The notes beneath the pieces are model-generated. The model saw only the letters and a program-made list of their open reading frames with translations. It made no database searches and was not told the DNA's origin. The position numbers and the translations under genes are program-made. Of a DNA stretch of 64,000 nt, positions 12,084 through 26,930 are shown in pieces. Numbering within the stretch: the stretch's first letter is position 1; every line of letters starts with the position of its first letter. The stretch is taken from the NCBI RefSeq assembly GCF_000143535.2, contig NC_037312.1, positions 620,001 to 684,000 of the forward strand. Reading direction: 5' to 3'. The stretch is from Botrytis cinerea B05.10. Taxonomy: Eukaryota; Ascomycota; Leotiomycetes; Helotiales; Sclerotiniaceae.

Positions 12084-12813
12084 ATGTCTGAAGGTACCGC
12101 CACGACCATCAAGCTCGTCAGCAATGACAATGTCGAAGTCGTCGTCGGTAAGTTACCCCGCCTACCATCCTACTACCTGAACCCAAACCCGACCTGCAGC
12201 CCACCAAATTTAACAATGAATGCTGACTTTCATCAATAGAGAGATCTGTTGCCGAACGCTCCATGTTGATCAAGAACATGCTGGATGATCTTGGAGATGG
12301 CGTCCTCGAGACTCCTGTCCCAATCCCTAACGTGAGTTTAGACCTCTGACATCATTTCAACTCTATTCCTATCATACATTAAACTAACAATTCTTTCTCT
12401 TCACAGGTCAATGAGGCTGTTCTCCGCAAAGTCATCGAGTGGGCTGACCACCACAAGCACGATCCTGCGCCCACTGCCGACGATGATTCCGATAGTCGCA
12501 AGAAGACGACTGATATTGAGGAATGGGACCAAAAATTCATGCAGGTCGATCAAGAGATGCTATTTGAGATCATCCTTGTAAGTCACATTTCTTTGAACAA
12601 AAGATGCTCTATCATTTCTAACAATTTTACCATTAGGCTGCCAATTACCTTGACATCAAGGCCCTTCTCGATGTCGGATGCAAGACCGTCGCCAACATGA
12701 TTAAGGGCAAGTCTCCTGAGGAGATTCGCAAAACCTTTAATATCACAAACGACTTCACTCCTGAGGAGGAAGAGCAAATCCGCCGTGAGAATGAGTGGGC
12801 TGAGGATCGTTAA
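12084..12813 (+). CDS. skp1: SCF ubiquitin ligase subunit SKP1
   Basis: Adaptor linking cullin-1 to F-box proteins in SCF E3 ligases. Four exons: 12084-12147, 12240-12331, 12407-12577 and 12637-12813; all introns are GT-AG, with CTAAC-type branch sites in introns 2 and 3. The product is 167 aa, matching the 160-170 aa family. The N-terminal half ([20 protein letters not shown], then [11 protein letters not shown] and [18 protein letters not shown]) is the Skp1 POZ fold. An acidic linker follows. The C-terminal half ([20 protein letters not shown], then [19 protein letters not shown] and [13 protein letters not shown] ending) is the F-box-binding dimerisation domain. Highly conserved and almost certainly functional. 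Confidence 0.98.
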
Positions 12814-15800
12814 GATTATATCTTGACAAAATTATCGATTACCGCATGATGCCGTCATGATTTGGGGGTTGTTTATAAATGTGGCATGACGGGTTAGCTT
12901 CAGTAGCATGGGGGGAGTTCTCTGATTGTTTCTGATTACCAACCGAAAGTCCAGGTTTATACACTTTCATGGCGTGGGGGCTCTCTTTCCTAGTTTTTCT
13001 TTCTTCGGGTTCACATTGTGTATGTACATACATGGGGGGGGAGGCGTTTTATGAGGATACTGAAGTGTAGACAGAGGATGCCAATGGAGGATATTACATA
13101 GATAGTCTACACTCAACCAAACAGGTATCGCACAATTGCACTGGTTTTCAATATTATATCATGTCTTTTGTTATGTGAATATGTGATTTTGTAAATCTAG
13201 TTTTGGAATCATGTTTCTGTCTGAGCTGCGTCTGAATGCAAGTTGCTTTCTAGACAGGAAGTAGTAAATGTTCTTTCTATTATTGTAGGTATTACAATTG
13301 CACTTTCCACTATTACCATTCACATCATTCTCATTAACATCTCACTACTACCCCGACCACCCTAGCTACTACGTAGGTAGTTGTATAAAAAAGACCAGTT
13401 TCCCGTTTCTAGTATTTTTTTTTTCTTTCGCCAAATCATGATCACTATCTCTATGTAGGATACTCTCCCCCTTTCTTTTCTCTCTCCCTCTCTTCTTCAT
13501 CATTTTTCATTCTCCAATTGTGATGATTATAATTTGTAATTTACGGTTTAGAATCTACGAGCTTGATATCTGATATGTGATATTCTTTAGTTGGTTGGTT
13601 GGCTAGTTGGTTGGTTAGTTGGGCTGGCTTGGGTGGGAATGAAGTTAGATGTGTTTATGCATATGTATGTGTATATGTTTATGTTTATGTATATGTATAT
13701 GTAGATATATATATACGAGTATGTATATGTATGTGGGTTAGATTGTTATATTCATATATACATATATATCACTTGTGTACAACACGGAAGGTTTTGGAGT
13801 ATGTGTCTGTAAGAGGTGTGTATGTATGTATGTATGTATGTATTGTATTGTATATATGTGTATTTACAATAACGCTCTAGCGCTTGTAATCCATCTAGGT
13901 AAGACTTATGAGTTATGAGTTGGTTGTTTTTGATCTTGGAATCACTTTTTTTCGCTTTACTTTTAAATATGCGCGATGGAGGATGTAGGAAGGAGAGTTT
14001 GTAATTTGTGGTATATTCTATATTCTATGTTCTCTTGCGAACGCAAGAGTGTGTATGTGAAGAAAGGGAATACGAATACTTTATTATAGTAGAATTGATA
14101 TTCTCTCTACTCTTCAATGATACGAATACATAGTCTCCTATTTTCTATTTTTCTTTTCCCCCCAAGCCCTCAGTTCATACAGGTTTCGTAATCTTATTCT
14201 CGATCGATTATCCCTCTCTCTCTCTCTCTCTCTCTCTTCTTATTCTCTACTGATTTCCCTCTTCTCCTCTTTACGATATTTTGGAGATTACTTTGCTTCC
14301 ACTTCTTTGTATTCCCTCTCCTCCCCTTCCTCCCCTCACAATCCTCTCACACTGCATATCAATCATATCACCCACACCAACCCCGACATTCATTCAAAAT
14401 ACCAAATTCCAAATCCCAAATTCCAATTCACATATTCCAATTCACATATTCTATCTATCTATATCCTATCCGAGCAATCCCATCATCTCATACACCTCCA
14501 ACTCAACACATTCTCACCCACACTCCCCACCTCAATCTTTCTCTCTCTATTATACACTATTCACTATTCGCCGTGTGATATGTATAACATATAACATACA
14601 GCATACAATATCCCATATCCAATATCCACCAAACTATCCTCTACCAACCGAGTAACAATTTTCTTCCACTTTCTCATTCTCATTCTCATTTTCACTCAAT
14701 AGATAAATAAGTAGATATATTAATTACCACACATATAACTACCTACATGTAGATACTCACTCCACTCCAAACAGACATGATAACTCATGAGCCTACTAGA
14801 AGCTTATATAAATGTACTAGTCAGATGTACTAGTTCAGCATGTAAACGTATCTATATGTGACTTCACATAATCAATCCAATCATATAACAAGGCACCATA
14901 CCACATGACACAATCAACAGGATAAAACCAACATAGAGACCAAAAGAGTAGATAGAATTGAACATGACATAAGAAAAGAGATGGATACTAGAATAGATGT
15001 ACAAGGGCGGGGTACATGTCTGTATGGAAGTGGAGTCGAAATTTTGGAGCTGAAGATAGAGGGGATATATGAATGGATATCAATGGATATCATGATGCTA
15101 GAAGAGAATTGGCAAAGAACGAGTGGGAAGAGAAAGAGAAGGGTAGGGATAGTGCTGTGAAAGGGTAGTTGTAAATGAACCAGATATAAATCTTAGATGT
15201 GGGGATCAAGGGATCAAGGAGGAGGTCCCCTTATAGTTCGTAAATGCGGGCTGATCGGACTGATTTGATTATACTCTGCAAACTGATCAAAGATACTGGA
15301 AAATATTGCCGAAATTGGGTATCCGATTCAAGAACCAAGTCCTGTTAGAGGCCGTTCTAGACGTTTCAATCCATATACCACGAAGACTCGAAATGAGAGT
15401 AATCAAACCCACTCACAATCACAAAGCGAAATCCACTCAGACCTCCAATAATGTAATATGGAGAAATCAACAAAACATCCCATTTCCTCACTGAGTCACT
15501 TTGCTATAAACACAATGATCCTCTCTCAATCGCGATATATGCCATTCATTGAACCGGCCTAGCAATCAGAAATGTTACGCCTCCCTTTTCCCAAAGCAAC
15601 ATCCATCAGTTGTACCCTCCTGCCAAACCGAGCAAAAATTATCATTTCATTTCTCCAAGCTCCTCCCTCATAAAAGTTGCAATTCGTGTCTTAAGATCGT
15701 GCGAATTCGGGATAAGTAGAGTAAGGTTTGGTGGACGGGCGAGAAGCGGAAAAAAGAGTAAATCGTATGAGCGTGGGTAGAGGTTGAGGAGAAGATGGAA

Positions 15801-15826
15801 TGTTTTGCTGTTGAAAGGTGATGCAT
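12814..15826. other. Long gene-poor intergenic region
   Basis: About 3 kb with no supportable gene. It contains TA/TG-rich microsatellite-like DNA (13640-13860), a (TC)n tract (14214-14236) and pyrimidine-rich stretches. Presumably the SKP1 3' UTR at one end and the eL39 3' UTR at the other. A small multi-exon or noncoding gene cannot be excluded by eye. Confidence 0.5.
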
Positions 15827-16342
15827 CTATAGACCGATACGAGTCTTTCTCCAGTGACGTCGCTTTGCGTTGTATCTATTGGATTTAATTAGTCAAAAGC
15901 TCGATTGGAGTTACTGATGTTCGATAATGATTCATTTCGACTTTGTGAGGTCGAAAGTGGAATCGAGGATGTGGAAATGTTGTTTTTGTGCTGATGCCCT
16001 AGAGCATTCCAAATATTAAACATACCGGATGGTGTTACCAGTCCTCAAACGGATCCATTGTGGGATGGGTCTGTTTTGCTTTTGGGCTCTCGCAAGCTTC
16101 TGCTTGGTGCGGAATGACTTTTGGGACTGTAGAAAGCATCGAATTAGCATCTATATGTTATGTCGAATTGTTCTTTCCCCCTTGGCCAGGTCGTCTTGTT
16201 GGTCTTGTTGGTATTCGAGATCGTGAATTCCATCTTTAATTTCGCGCCCATAGATTCTTCTACCATTTCGAACTCATTCCAATTTCCCAGGCCAAGCGAT
16301 TGAATGTATGCGTCATTTGAAAAGGGTAGTACGTACCGGCAT
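15827..16342 (-). CDS. rpl39: 60S ribosomal protein eL39
   Basis: Component of the large ribosomal subunit lining the peptide exit tunnel. Three exons: 16342-16337 (only ATG CCG), 16126-16026 and 15875-15827, with a 210-nt first intron (GTACGT..CTACAG) and a 150-nt second intron (GTATGT..AATAG). The spliced product is 51 aa, the exact family length. It reads [18 protein letters not shown], then [18 protein letters not shown] and [15 protein letters not shown], which is unmistakable eL39. The 6-nt first coding exon means no long open frame marks this gene, so it is easily missed. It is transcribed divergently from ARL1 across a 0.54-kb spacer. Confidence 0.97.
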
Positions 16343-16885
16343 CTTGAAAAGTCGGCGTCGATATTGTCGTTGTCGTGCTGGATCAAAAGTCCGATGATAG
16401 AGGTTCAATGGATTCACACACCAAAAAATTCTGACGAGGGCTTTATTTCTCGGTTGCCCTTTCACTCAGACTTAAGGCTCTCAGGCTCAAGTCTTGGGCA
16501 GATGCACGTGAGCGGCTTGGAAAAATAAAGTTATGACTAATCATGATCGGAAACCTGTGGCTCCGCGATTGGGATTGGAAATACGGTAAGACGCTGCATC
16601 AAAGCAACATTTGAACAGTTGACCTCGCTGGTAAAACATAGATCACTTGAGTAGAAAGTCCTACCTTTTGATACTACAAGACATCTCAATTTTTGCGAAC
16701 GATTATACCATCACGACGACTTACAAATTCTACGAATTCGGTGATTATTGAGCACAATATTAGGACAAAGAAAGGAAGAGTCCAGGAAGACAAGGACAGG
16801 GGACAGCTAAGCATAGTTGTTTAGGAGGTCGACTCTAAGAGGAACAGACAGAGAACAGGAAATACCGATTGCAAGACTTGCAAAA
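16343..16885. promoter_or_regulatory. Bidirectional promoter, eL39 / ARL1
   Basis: The 543-bp spacer between divergent eL39 (minus) and ARL1 (plus) must contain both promoters. No individual binding site is assigned with confidence. Confidence 0.5.
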
Positions 16886-17716
<831 letters not shown>

Positions 17717-20480
17717 TAGAGGAAGGATATCCAGAACACAACCGTGTGTACTATGATCACGATACATACCTAAACATCAGTTGAATAATTGACGGGTAGG
17801 ATCAAACTGGAGTCCGGGGTACAAATTTCAAGCTCCATCTTTTTGCTACGCTCATGGATATGAACAAGACTATCATTCTCGGAGGTATAATAGATGCACA
17901 GGCGTCTTTCAGCATCTACATCTGGGCCGGGAGCACTGTATTTGAATCTTTATTTGTAATTGAGCACCTTAGATTGATGGATTAGTGATGAATTCATCTT
18001 GACACTTATGACATCGATCTGGCCAAAGGTCTAATCTAGCTACCTGAGTCTGAAAGCTACGCGAAAACCGAGTTCCCGGTCATCTTTTCGCCAGTTGTTT
18101 ACGTAGGACGGTACCTCTGCTTTGTGATACAATCGAGTCTGGATCTTTAGATTTGTTAGATTTGTCAAGACTTATTAGAAAGCCATAGATAGACTAACAA
18201 GGAGGCCGCGAAAGTCGCATGGATGGCACATGGATCGATCCAAATGGAACTAACTTGCTGTCACATATGTTTGTGGATACTTGCCCGTAGACAAGCTCGA
18301 CAAGGTCTCCTGGCAGATTACTCTGTACAATTCGAGGAAAGGACGAAATGCCATGCCCATATCGCGAAATCCCATAGGGGAAAGCGACCGAGTAGGTTAG
18401 AGCAATTATTTGTGAAAAGCTTGAAAAAATGTGAGAGCGCGCATGAACGAACGTGGCGAGTCAGCCACAAGCGTGATAGATAGATAGATACCGAGATTCG
18501 GGATTTGACGACGATCAGAGTTGTTAGTTCGGAATTTGGGAACTTGGGTAGGTATCCACTGGTGGCTAGGAAAACCTTGGAACTTATTATCTTCGTTGGA
18601 ATTTGGCACCTTTTTAATATTGCGAGTAGATGTTGTAATATGATATGGTACAGCGGCGGTAGGGAAAAGATTGTGTCTCATCGATTACGACATAGGTAGG
18701 TAGGTAGGTATCTTTGAGATGCTCGCGTACAACTATACAGTTGTGCAATCATCCCGCCACGATGCGAAGCGGCGGATTCCACCTTTCGTTTGGTGAAGCA
18801 AAGTTTCAAAGTCATTTTCCTGCCTATCCATCTATCCATCTATCCTGTGATTCTATGGCTCTTGCCGGACGTGTATGTCTTTTCCGAAGCTCCTTCTGGA
18901 AAGATGCTCCCGATGTGGTAAAAGCGTTACACGCAGCAGCAATAGTGAGCATAATAATAGATATTGTCATACCCATTACAGCCATATATACACATATCAA
19001 AGGTCATTTTCCAAGAGGACATCCAGATATAGGAACATTCTCGACGGATTACACTGGGTTGTATGTAATGCAATGCTAACCATTCGCTCGCTCGGCACAC
19101 GAGCCCATTTGAGCATCCATCGAGATGTGGTTGAACATTGCATGGCCCCACGCTGGCTTTTGTGAATCGTGACATCGATGTGCGCATTGCAACCAGGATG
19201 GATGAGTATCGACCCGAGCAGGGGCTTGTTGAGAGATTTGAAGGTGGGGAGGTGACGGCATTGATTTGGCCGTGTCAGATTTCGGGTACCCAGAAAGGCA
19301 GAGGGGATGGCAAAGTTGGAACCCGGCATTCAACAAAAAAGAAGACGCAAAAAGATCGGCGGAAGGTTGGAAAGTGAGGATATACTTTATGGTTGTCGTC
19401 GCATTTACGTTTACGTAGTCTTTGACATGATGCTACAGACAAAGAAATAGGGGTCAAGAACTAGCAAAGCTGACTACGTCCGGCCCAAACATTGTCTACA
19501 TACTTTTCTAGACGGAAAATCGTGCCTTGCCAAGCTTCCATCACGCTATCCCCGATAGGGAGCATGACGCTATGTGTGGATGGGATGGGATTTGATTACG
19601 TCGGATTGCAAAATGCGGAGAAGAAAGCACTAGATTAAACTGGGACGGGCACAAAAGAAAAGGACGAGTACAAATGCGGACGGACGTATGTATCTGTACG
19701 ATTCTGTACGATGAAGGCGCCTGCGTATGTATGTATCGCATGTATGTATCGCATGTATGTATCCAAACTACCTAGGGCCCAGGTATTGTGACCAGGAAGA
19801 GTTACGTGCTACCCCGAGTTGTATGCAAGCGTGCAGTGTGCTTCTGCTGTTATATTTATTTATACTGTCGATGTCACCAACTGTTGATGCGAGTCCTTCC
19901 GAAAGAAGACTTCGCGGTAGGCAGAGGGGCAGGCAGGTCTTTTTGATTGGTAATTACACATATTATATATAATATATATAATATATACGTACTCATATGT
20001 GTGCGTATTTACTAGTATTATATCAATACCTGTATATCGGTAGCTTGGAGAAGACGGGCAGAAACCACATATCGCAGACATGGGAGAAACCTTCCGACCT
20101 AGGAAAACAACTACCCAATCTAGATAAGCTCCTGGATGCGGAATAATCCCCGATTCCCTCTTGCTAATCAATTCCGTTCCAGACCTTGGGACCTTTACTA
20201 ATGCAAGTGCACAGTTATCAACCCCCCCCTTTTTATTGGTTGCCACGAAAGGAGGGGTAGGTTTCCGAATTTCTACTTATTTGTTGCCATTCCTCCATTT
20301 CTTGTACCATCTTACTTTGGATTCTTCCACTTGATCAAATACCTCAAAGCCTTTTGCCCATTTCGCCATCCATCTTATAATCATCTCCATCCTCCACCCA
20401 TCTGAACACCATACCATACCACTACCACCACACATACACATACTACCGACCGGTGTAACAACATCGATACAATAGCAATC
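17717..20480. other. Intergenic region upstream of catalase
   Basis: About 2.8 kb with no supported gene. Simple repeats include a TAGG run (18693-18710) and ATGTATGTATCGC repeats (19725-19765), and there is a TATATAATATATA stretch (19962-19987). The last few hundred bases must contain the catalase promoter and leader. Open frames in both strands look like chance. Confidence 0.5.
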
Positions 20481-22071
20481 ATGGTTGCCGACGATAAGCC
20501 CGCCTCTACCTTCAAGTACAATGAAGCTCCAGTCTATACTACGTCCAATGGATGCCCCGTGAGACACCCAGAGGAGTTTCAAAGAGTTGGTACCAATGGT
20601 CCACTCCTTCTTCAAGATTTTCATTTGATCGATTTGTTGGCACATTTCGATCGCGAACGTATCCCAGAGCGTGTTGTCCATGCCAAGGGTGCCGGAGCTT
20701 ATGGAGGTAAGTTCTCGTCTTGTGCTTGCCTTTTCCCGTCGCCATCATGTTAACGTATTGTCTGTAGAGTTTGAAGTCACACACGATATCAGTGACATTA
20801 CTACCATTGATATGTTAAGCCAAGTTGGCAAGAAGACTCCTCTTGTCTCACGTTTTTCAACTGTCGGTGGTGAAAAGGGATCTCCAGATTCGGCTCGTGA
20901 CCCAAGAGGTTTCTCCGTCAAATTCTATACTGAAGAGGGTAACTGGGATTGGGTTTACAACAACACCCCTGTTTTCTTCCTCCGAGACCCAACCAAGTTC
21001 CCTCTGTTCATCCACACACAAAAGAGAAACCCTCAAACAAACTTGAAGGATGCTACGATGTTCTGGGACTACCTCTCAACTCATCACGAGGCTGTTCACC
21101 AGGTTATGCACTTGTTCAGCGACCGTGGTACACCATATTCTTACAGACATATGAACGGATATTCTGGTCATACCCACAAGTGGACCAAGCCCGATGGTAC
21201 CTTTAACTATGTTCAAGTCCACTTGAAGACAGATCAAGGAAGCAAGACTTTCAACAACGAGGAGGCCGGAAAGATGGCTTCTGAGAACCCAGATTGGCAC
21301 ACTCAAGACTTATTCGATGCAATTGAGAAGGGAGACTACCCAAGTTGGAGTGTCTTCGTTCAAGTCCTTTCCCCAGAACAAGCTGAGAAGTTCCGCTGGA
21401 ACATCTTTGACTTGACTAAGGTTTGGCCACAGGCTGAGGTTCCATTGAGACCATTCGGCAAAATGACCCTCAACAAGAACGTCGAGAACTACTTCGCCGA
21501 GATCGAGCAGGTTGCTTTCTCACCATCTCACTTGGTCCCAGGTGTTGAGCCATCTGCCGACCCTGTCCTCCAATCTCGTCTCTTCTCATACCCAGATACT
21601 CACCGTCACCGTCTCGGCGTCAACTATCAACAAATTCCAGTCAATGCTCCTCTCCGAGCTTTCAATCCATTCCATCGTGATGGTGCTATGGCCGTCAATG
21701 GAAATTACGGCGCCAACCCCAACTACCCATCTTCTTACCGAAAACTCACTCAAAAGCCTGTCAAGGCTACCAACGATCATGAGCAATGGTCCGGTGCTGC
21801 TTTGAGCTTTTTGTCCGAAGTGGGTCCAGAAGACTACGTACAAGCTAAGGGTCTGTGGGATGTCCTCGGCAAGCAAGAAGGCCAACAAGATAACTTCATC
21901 GGTAATGTCTCTGGACACTTGGCAGCTGCTAAGGAGGACACTCGCAAGCGCACATATGATATGTTCAGCAGAGTCGACCCAACTCTTGGTGCCAAGATTG
22001 AAGAGGCAACCGAGAAGTTGGCTCCTGCTCCTGGTAGCAAGGCTGCTGGATCTGCTCAATCTCGCTTGTAG
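20481..22071 (+). CDS. Peroxisomal catalase (small-subunit, PTS1: SRL)
   Basis: Haem catalase that disproportionates hydrogen peroxide. Exon 1 20481-20706, a 61-nt intron (GTAAGT..GTAG), exon 2 20768-22071; 509 aa. The start ATG follows aatcATGG. Signatures: distal-haem segment [20 protein letters not shown] with the catalytic His, [15 protein letters not shown] near the conserved Asn/Phe, and the proximal haem ligand motif [15 protein letters not shown] with Tyr. About 500 aa without a flavodoxin-like C-terminal domain makes it the small-subunit type. The last residues are AQSRL; SRL is an accepted PTS1 variant, so peroxisomal location is predicted, in contrast to secreted large-subunit fungal catalases. 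Together with the SKL acyl-CoA dehydrogenase at 4.2 kb it fits peroxide removal in peroxisomes, but the two genes are not a cluster. Confidence 0.97.
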
Positions 22072-23126
22072 ACTATAGTTGTGTTATAGGATAAGGCAAG
22101 GTAGAAAAGATTTCCTGGTTGCGTTTTGCTTTTCGCGATGATATCTATAATTATTTTATGAGAGACGAAGGAATAGGGAACGGTGATGGGATAGGTTATT
22201 TCGGGGGCTTTACAAAATTGGTTTTAATCTGCAATGACATACCCCTTTTATGATTTCAGAATATTGAAAGTTATTTATGCAATTTGGTGATATCTCAAAG
22301 GATGTTTTTGAACGTTCTCGTTGTCTGCTCTATTTCATTCCGCCTTTCGAAATAATAAGTGAATCTGTAAAAAGCGATGTTACTCAATGTATTATTATTG
22401 TTCCGAAATTCCTTTCCAAAATAAAACTTTACATCAATCTGTGCTTGAAACCGTAATTGTTAATAACTGCTTTCATATACCAGATGGACATACTGGGGTG
22501 TTAGGTGGTAGACGAATTCGGGAAGTTCTAAATAATGCGAACAACTGCATGTGACGCCTTCATAAACGCAAAACCTCCCATCTCTATTCTTTCTCGGAGA
22601 TGTGCGGGTCTGAGGTGATGTCATGTATTCCGTTCGACATGGACGGCAGGTAGGGATCAAACACCGATATGGTATGGCATGGTACTCTTACTATGCTGTC
22701 TATTTCTTGAGCTTGGGAGAGCGGATTGTAATTATGATGAAGAGGAGAAACGAGATAAGTCGAGGTGAGGTGAGATGGTATGTAGAGAAGGGAGCGGAGA
22801 GATGGGTAAGAAGAAGAATGGCTGTGGCAGGATTATTACAACATCAATCGACTCTGGATCAGAAGTTAAAGAGATATCTGATCTAGTGTCTGTAGTTATA
22901 TCAATACCCTGTAGGTAATAGCAGAACTATCAGAAGGAAGCCCTTGTGACTTCCCTAACTACTCTTTCAAGCTTAAATGAAAGAAGTGTCTATCTATTCG
23001 TACGTACTATACGACAGGTAGAGCCCTTATTCCTATCAAAATTCTTATAGGGTCTGAACTATACAACTGTAGTTCAAATATATGCTGCTGTACAACTACT
23101 CTAGGCCCTAATTATTTCATGTTGAG
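22072..23126. other. Intergenic region
   Basis: Catalase 3' UTR, then DNA without a supported gene. GC content falls toward the chitinase-tail pseudogene. Confidence 0.5.
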
Positions 23127-23513
23127 TTAATCTGGAACAGTAGATATCATGATTGGATTCTCGTTGGCACCCCCAATAGCCGGATTGGGGGTGTTATCCG
23201 AACCGTCGAGCGTCATCTGCGCATTTCCATAGGCCCCGTATATGGACGCACCTACAACGGCCGCCACTCTTGGAAACCTCATATTGGGCGCTGTGGCGAG
23301 TCCGTTGGTTCCAAATGCTGCTGTGATTCAGGCCCTGTCCTTTTGCTCCTCGGCCGTAGGGGGATACTTGAGCGGATAGTCCCGTGCGGCCAGATTAGCC
23401 CACGTCGCTGCATTTACCTCGATCCCAGCCAGATGTCTGTCGATCCAGTAGGCATATAGAGCACGTAACGAGGGTGTTTGGCCTTGAGGCGCTGTGGGTT
23501 CGCCCGCTGCAAT

Positions 23514-23534
23514 GGGGGGGGGGGGGGGGGGGGG
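23514..23534 (+). repeat. Poly-G tract (21 G)
   Basis: Uninterrupted run of 21 G on the plus strand inside the chitinase-tail pseudogene. A slippage site or assembly weak point. Confidence 0.95.
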
Positions 23535-26493
23535 AGAGGGGGTTTGGCACTATTGGTACTCCGTGTCGAATACATAACACGTTAGGTCAATCCAATTAGA
23601 GACGCGCATCCACTTGTTCCAAATGGCATCGCCACCAGGTGGTGCAAATGCAAGGTAATTAAAGACACCGGCAGCATTACGAATATTTTCCTGTGACATT
23701 CTCTTGTTGTTTACGACGATTGCCGGATTTGCCAGCCGGAACCATGTTCCCTTGTCTCCATTGACTTCGGCGACCAATAGGGCTAAGTTGGCTTGCGTGC
23801 GCGCCTTTGTTAGCCGCGTCCCAGCGTACACGCCGTCCGAACGCCCGAAGCCGTATGTCATCACGTTGATGGGAAACTCGGACCCATCTGCCTGGGTGCG
23901 TGTTTTGAGCTGCGCGCTGTGCATCTTGAATGGAGTGCCGAAGTCTGCATCTCCCATGATGGCCTTTGCGACCCAATTGGCCGACGGCATCACCCATCCG
24001 CCGGGTAATGTAGCGCTACTCCCTAGCCATGTGATGAATTTTCCTAGAGTCTATGCTTCATATACATGATCCGCTAATGATTGGCAATATTTTAATGATT
24101 AGTTTACTTGATACTTCGAACAGTACGAAAATGAGTAGCCCCATAGAGAGCTACAAGGAAGGGAAAACTATACGACTTGGGTAGACTCACTTTCAAAGTT
24201 CAAGCCGGGCACAACCTGCTTCGCCGCGGAATTGGTAAGCTGAACTATATTGGGTATACACGCGGCCCCGCTATTGTCGAAGAGGAAATTCTTATCGATG
24301 CCAGAATCCCTCTGAGCCTCTGCACACTCCTTGTATTGGCCTATCTCAATGGTATAAAGGTCTGAATTTAGAGTAGCCATCGCCGTCTTTGGCGTGAGAC
24401 GCTTCTCCAAGGCACTGTATGATTTAGTAGGGGGGTGTCATACTTTTCTGTCGGAGTGCCTTGGAGCCAGTCAGTAATCGGCCAGGACCAACCGTTGCCG
24501 GACTCCTCGAGATATCTCTTTGCCGAATAGGAAGCGTAAGTACACGCGACTTGGTCATCATTAGGAGATGGGTACGAGGCTACGCAACTTTCGCCGGTGT
24601 CGTCGTCGTCGTCGCTTTGTCGCATTTTGAGTGCTGCATACTTCCATCTCTTTGATGCCAGCGTCGAGTCGGTACCTGTGGCATCATAGTTCTCGCCACA
24701 CAGGGGACAACCGGAAATATTGCCTTGCGGCCCCCTCATCCTCGGCGCTGGATGGGCAGCTCAGAGTAGGCATACGCAATAACGGCCCGACAGTCACACT
24801 CCTTTCATTCAATCGCGATTCCCTGTTATAAGGGAAGTCTGCGGCGGATCCATAGCTTTCTTCGTCGAGTAAGTCTCGTTTTGTGTGACTAGTGGTGTTC
24901 GGTTCGGTCGCCGAGCACGTTGGTTCAATAATGGCATACTGGGGTGATGACCATAAGGGGTATTGTGAAACCCCACCCGGCAATGCCCATTGCAGAGGCG
25001 GTGGCACGTCGAGGGAAACGTAAAGTGAGGCACCTACATTGGCTCCGTAACAAAAGTCTGCGTCAGTGGGACTGTAAACGGCGGAAGCATAGGCTGTTAC
25101 CCAACCATCGGCTACAAGGTTAATAGTCGTCGACGGAAGACTAATAAAATTGGAGTTAAAGTCAATTCCAAAGCTGGCTACCGGTTTGACGTGTGCTGTA
25201 ATCTGACCATTAGTATTAACGCTCCAGTCAATTGTTGGCTTGCTAACTTCCTGTGTTCCATTAGTGCCGGGACTATCGGTGCTTTTAGGATCAGCGTCGC
25301 TCTCTTGATCCGGGAATGCGAGTTGCGTGTCCCAATCTGCCAGCGCGACGTGTGCTTCGAATTGACCACTCAGAGAGAAAGGTCAAAATTCACGCTACCG
25401 TACAGCTTGAAATTGGGTCCTACAGTGACGATTCCCGGTATAGCAAACGTAGCACCAAAGTTCTCAAGGCCAAACAGCTCAACATCTCCAGTGTCGTACT
25501 GGGCACTGACGAGTGCATCAATCATGAAGAGAGCCTCTACAGTGCCCGAGTTCTTAAACCATAGATAAGATCCACTGAGATCCACTTTGATACCTAGTGT
25601 AGCAATCATTGTGAGTCCGAATGAAGTATCGATGTCAACACTAGTCTGGGCTTCGACAAGGAGCTTTGCAGAGACGTCTACGTCACTAATAGTGCATTGG
25701 TATGTTTCATCCAGAAGGATAACGTTCAATGTCTCGGAAACAGAGTGCGTAATAGGGGACGTACTAGCTAGATATTAGCTTATAATCATGTAGTCACCGA
25801 AAAAGGGGACAGACCTGACTTCGACTGTAAACAGTTGCTTCAGCCAGGCAATAGCATCACTGCCGAACCACCGGGCATGAAGCTCATCGCGAGTAAGAAG
25901 ACCGGAGCGGTGGTCACTCAAATCTGCATGCCAAGACTCTTCAAGGAATTCCCGGTGATTGCCTCTTTGCTCTTCGAATGATCGCTTGCGACGTCTCATT
26001 CCCGGTGAGTCGACAACGGTATCCCAATAACCTTCTTCATTGCTATAATCAAGTCGCCATTGAGTGTCGCCAAGATCGCGCGGAACCCTACGGAAGTCAT
26101 AGTCGAATGTGAGATCATATACGCCTGGGTCCGGGTCTGAGTGCGCTTCTTGATGTGGCCAGGTACTGACTGGTTCTTGGAAGGCACCATGTTCACAGCA
26201 ACCGCATATGGTCCAGGGCTACATCCATTGGGCATATCTAAAATGGTACCAGGGACACCGTGGCCAAGGTAAATCTTATTACAGTTTGAATTAGGAGAAT
26301 CGTCGTTACAAAACATCCAGACGATCTGGCTCTCTTCTGATTTGGTGTTCTCACAGTCGAGCATCTCCCAGTGTGTACCATCACGTTTTCGAAGGGAAAC
26401 CTGGAGTGCTTCAGGAGATACCATGACGAAGAACCCGAATGCCGCATCATTAGGTGTGGAATCAGAACCTGGAGTATTATCTCCACCCTGGCC

Positions 26494-26930
26494 CAGTGGT
26501 CGCAATGGGTGGCTTAAGTAGTACAACTGGCTACAAATAGCCGTGAATATAAATAACTTAAAGAATAAAAAAGTTATACCCACCAATCAACAGATAACTA
26601 TAAATATTAATACCTCATTTTCGTAAATTGATTAAATAAAATATATATAATACAAATATCACTTAATAAACCCCATTCGCTTAGAATTTTATTCTAATAT
26701 AATGAAAATCACTATTAATTTCAATTTTATAAACAATTTCTTTGATTTTTGTATATAAAATATATACAAATTGTAAACCTACAAATATTTATAAATATTT
26801 ATAAATACAAAAAAGTATTTTGAATTATTTATAATAACTAAATATTACAATATCTAATTGATTATCCATTAATAATGACTTGGGTTAGGTTTTCGAAAAT
26901 TAATACGAAACCCACCCATTGCGACCACTG
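26494..26930. mobile_element. hAT-like MITE, 437 bp
   Basis: Terminal inverted repeats of 19 bp (CAGTGGTCGCAATGGGTGG) flank a very AT-rich, non-coding interior. The element is bordered by a perfect 8-bp direct duplication, CCCTGGCC, at 26486-26493 and 26931-26938. CAG..CTG ends and an 8-bp duplication are the hallmarks of hAT transposons; with no transposase it is a non-autonomous MITE. The chitinase-tail frame on either side is continuous once the element plus one duplication copy are ignored, so insertion post-dates the coding state. Confidence 0.88.

Noticed and set aside
16144..16386. 80-codon minus-strand frame
   Set aside because: It overlaps exon 1 and intron 1 of the eL39 gene; the real protein comes from splicing.
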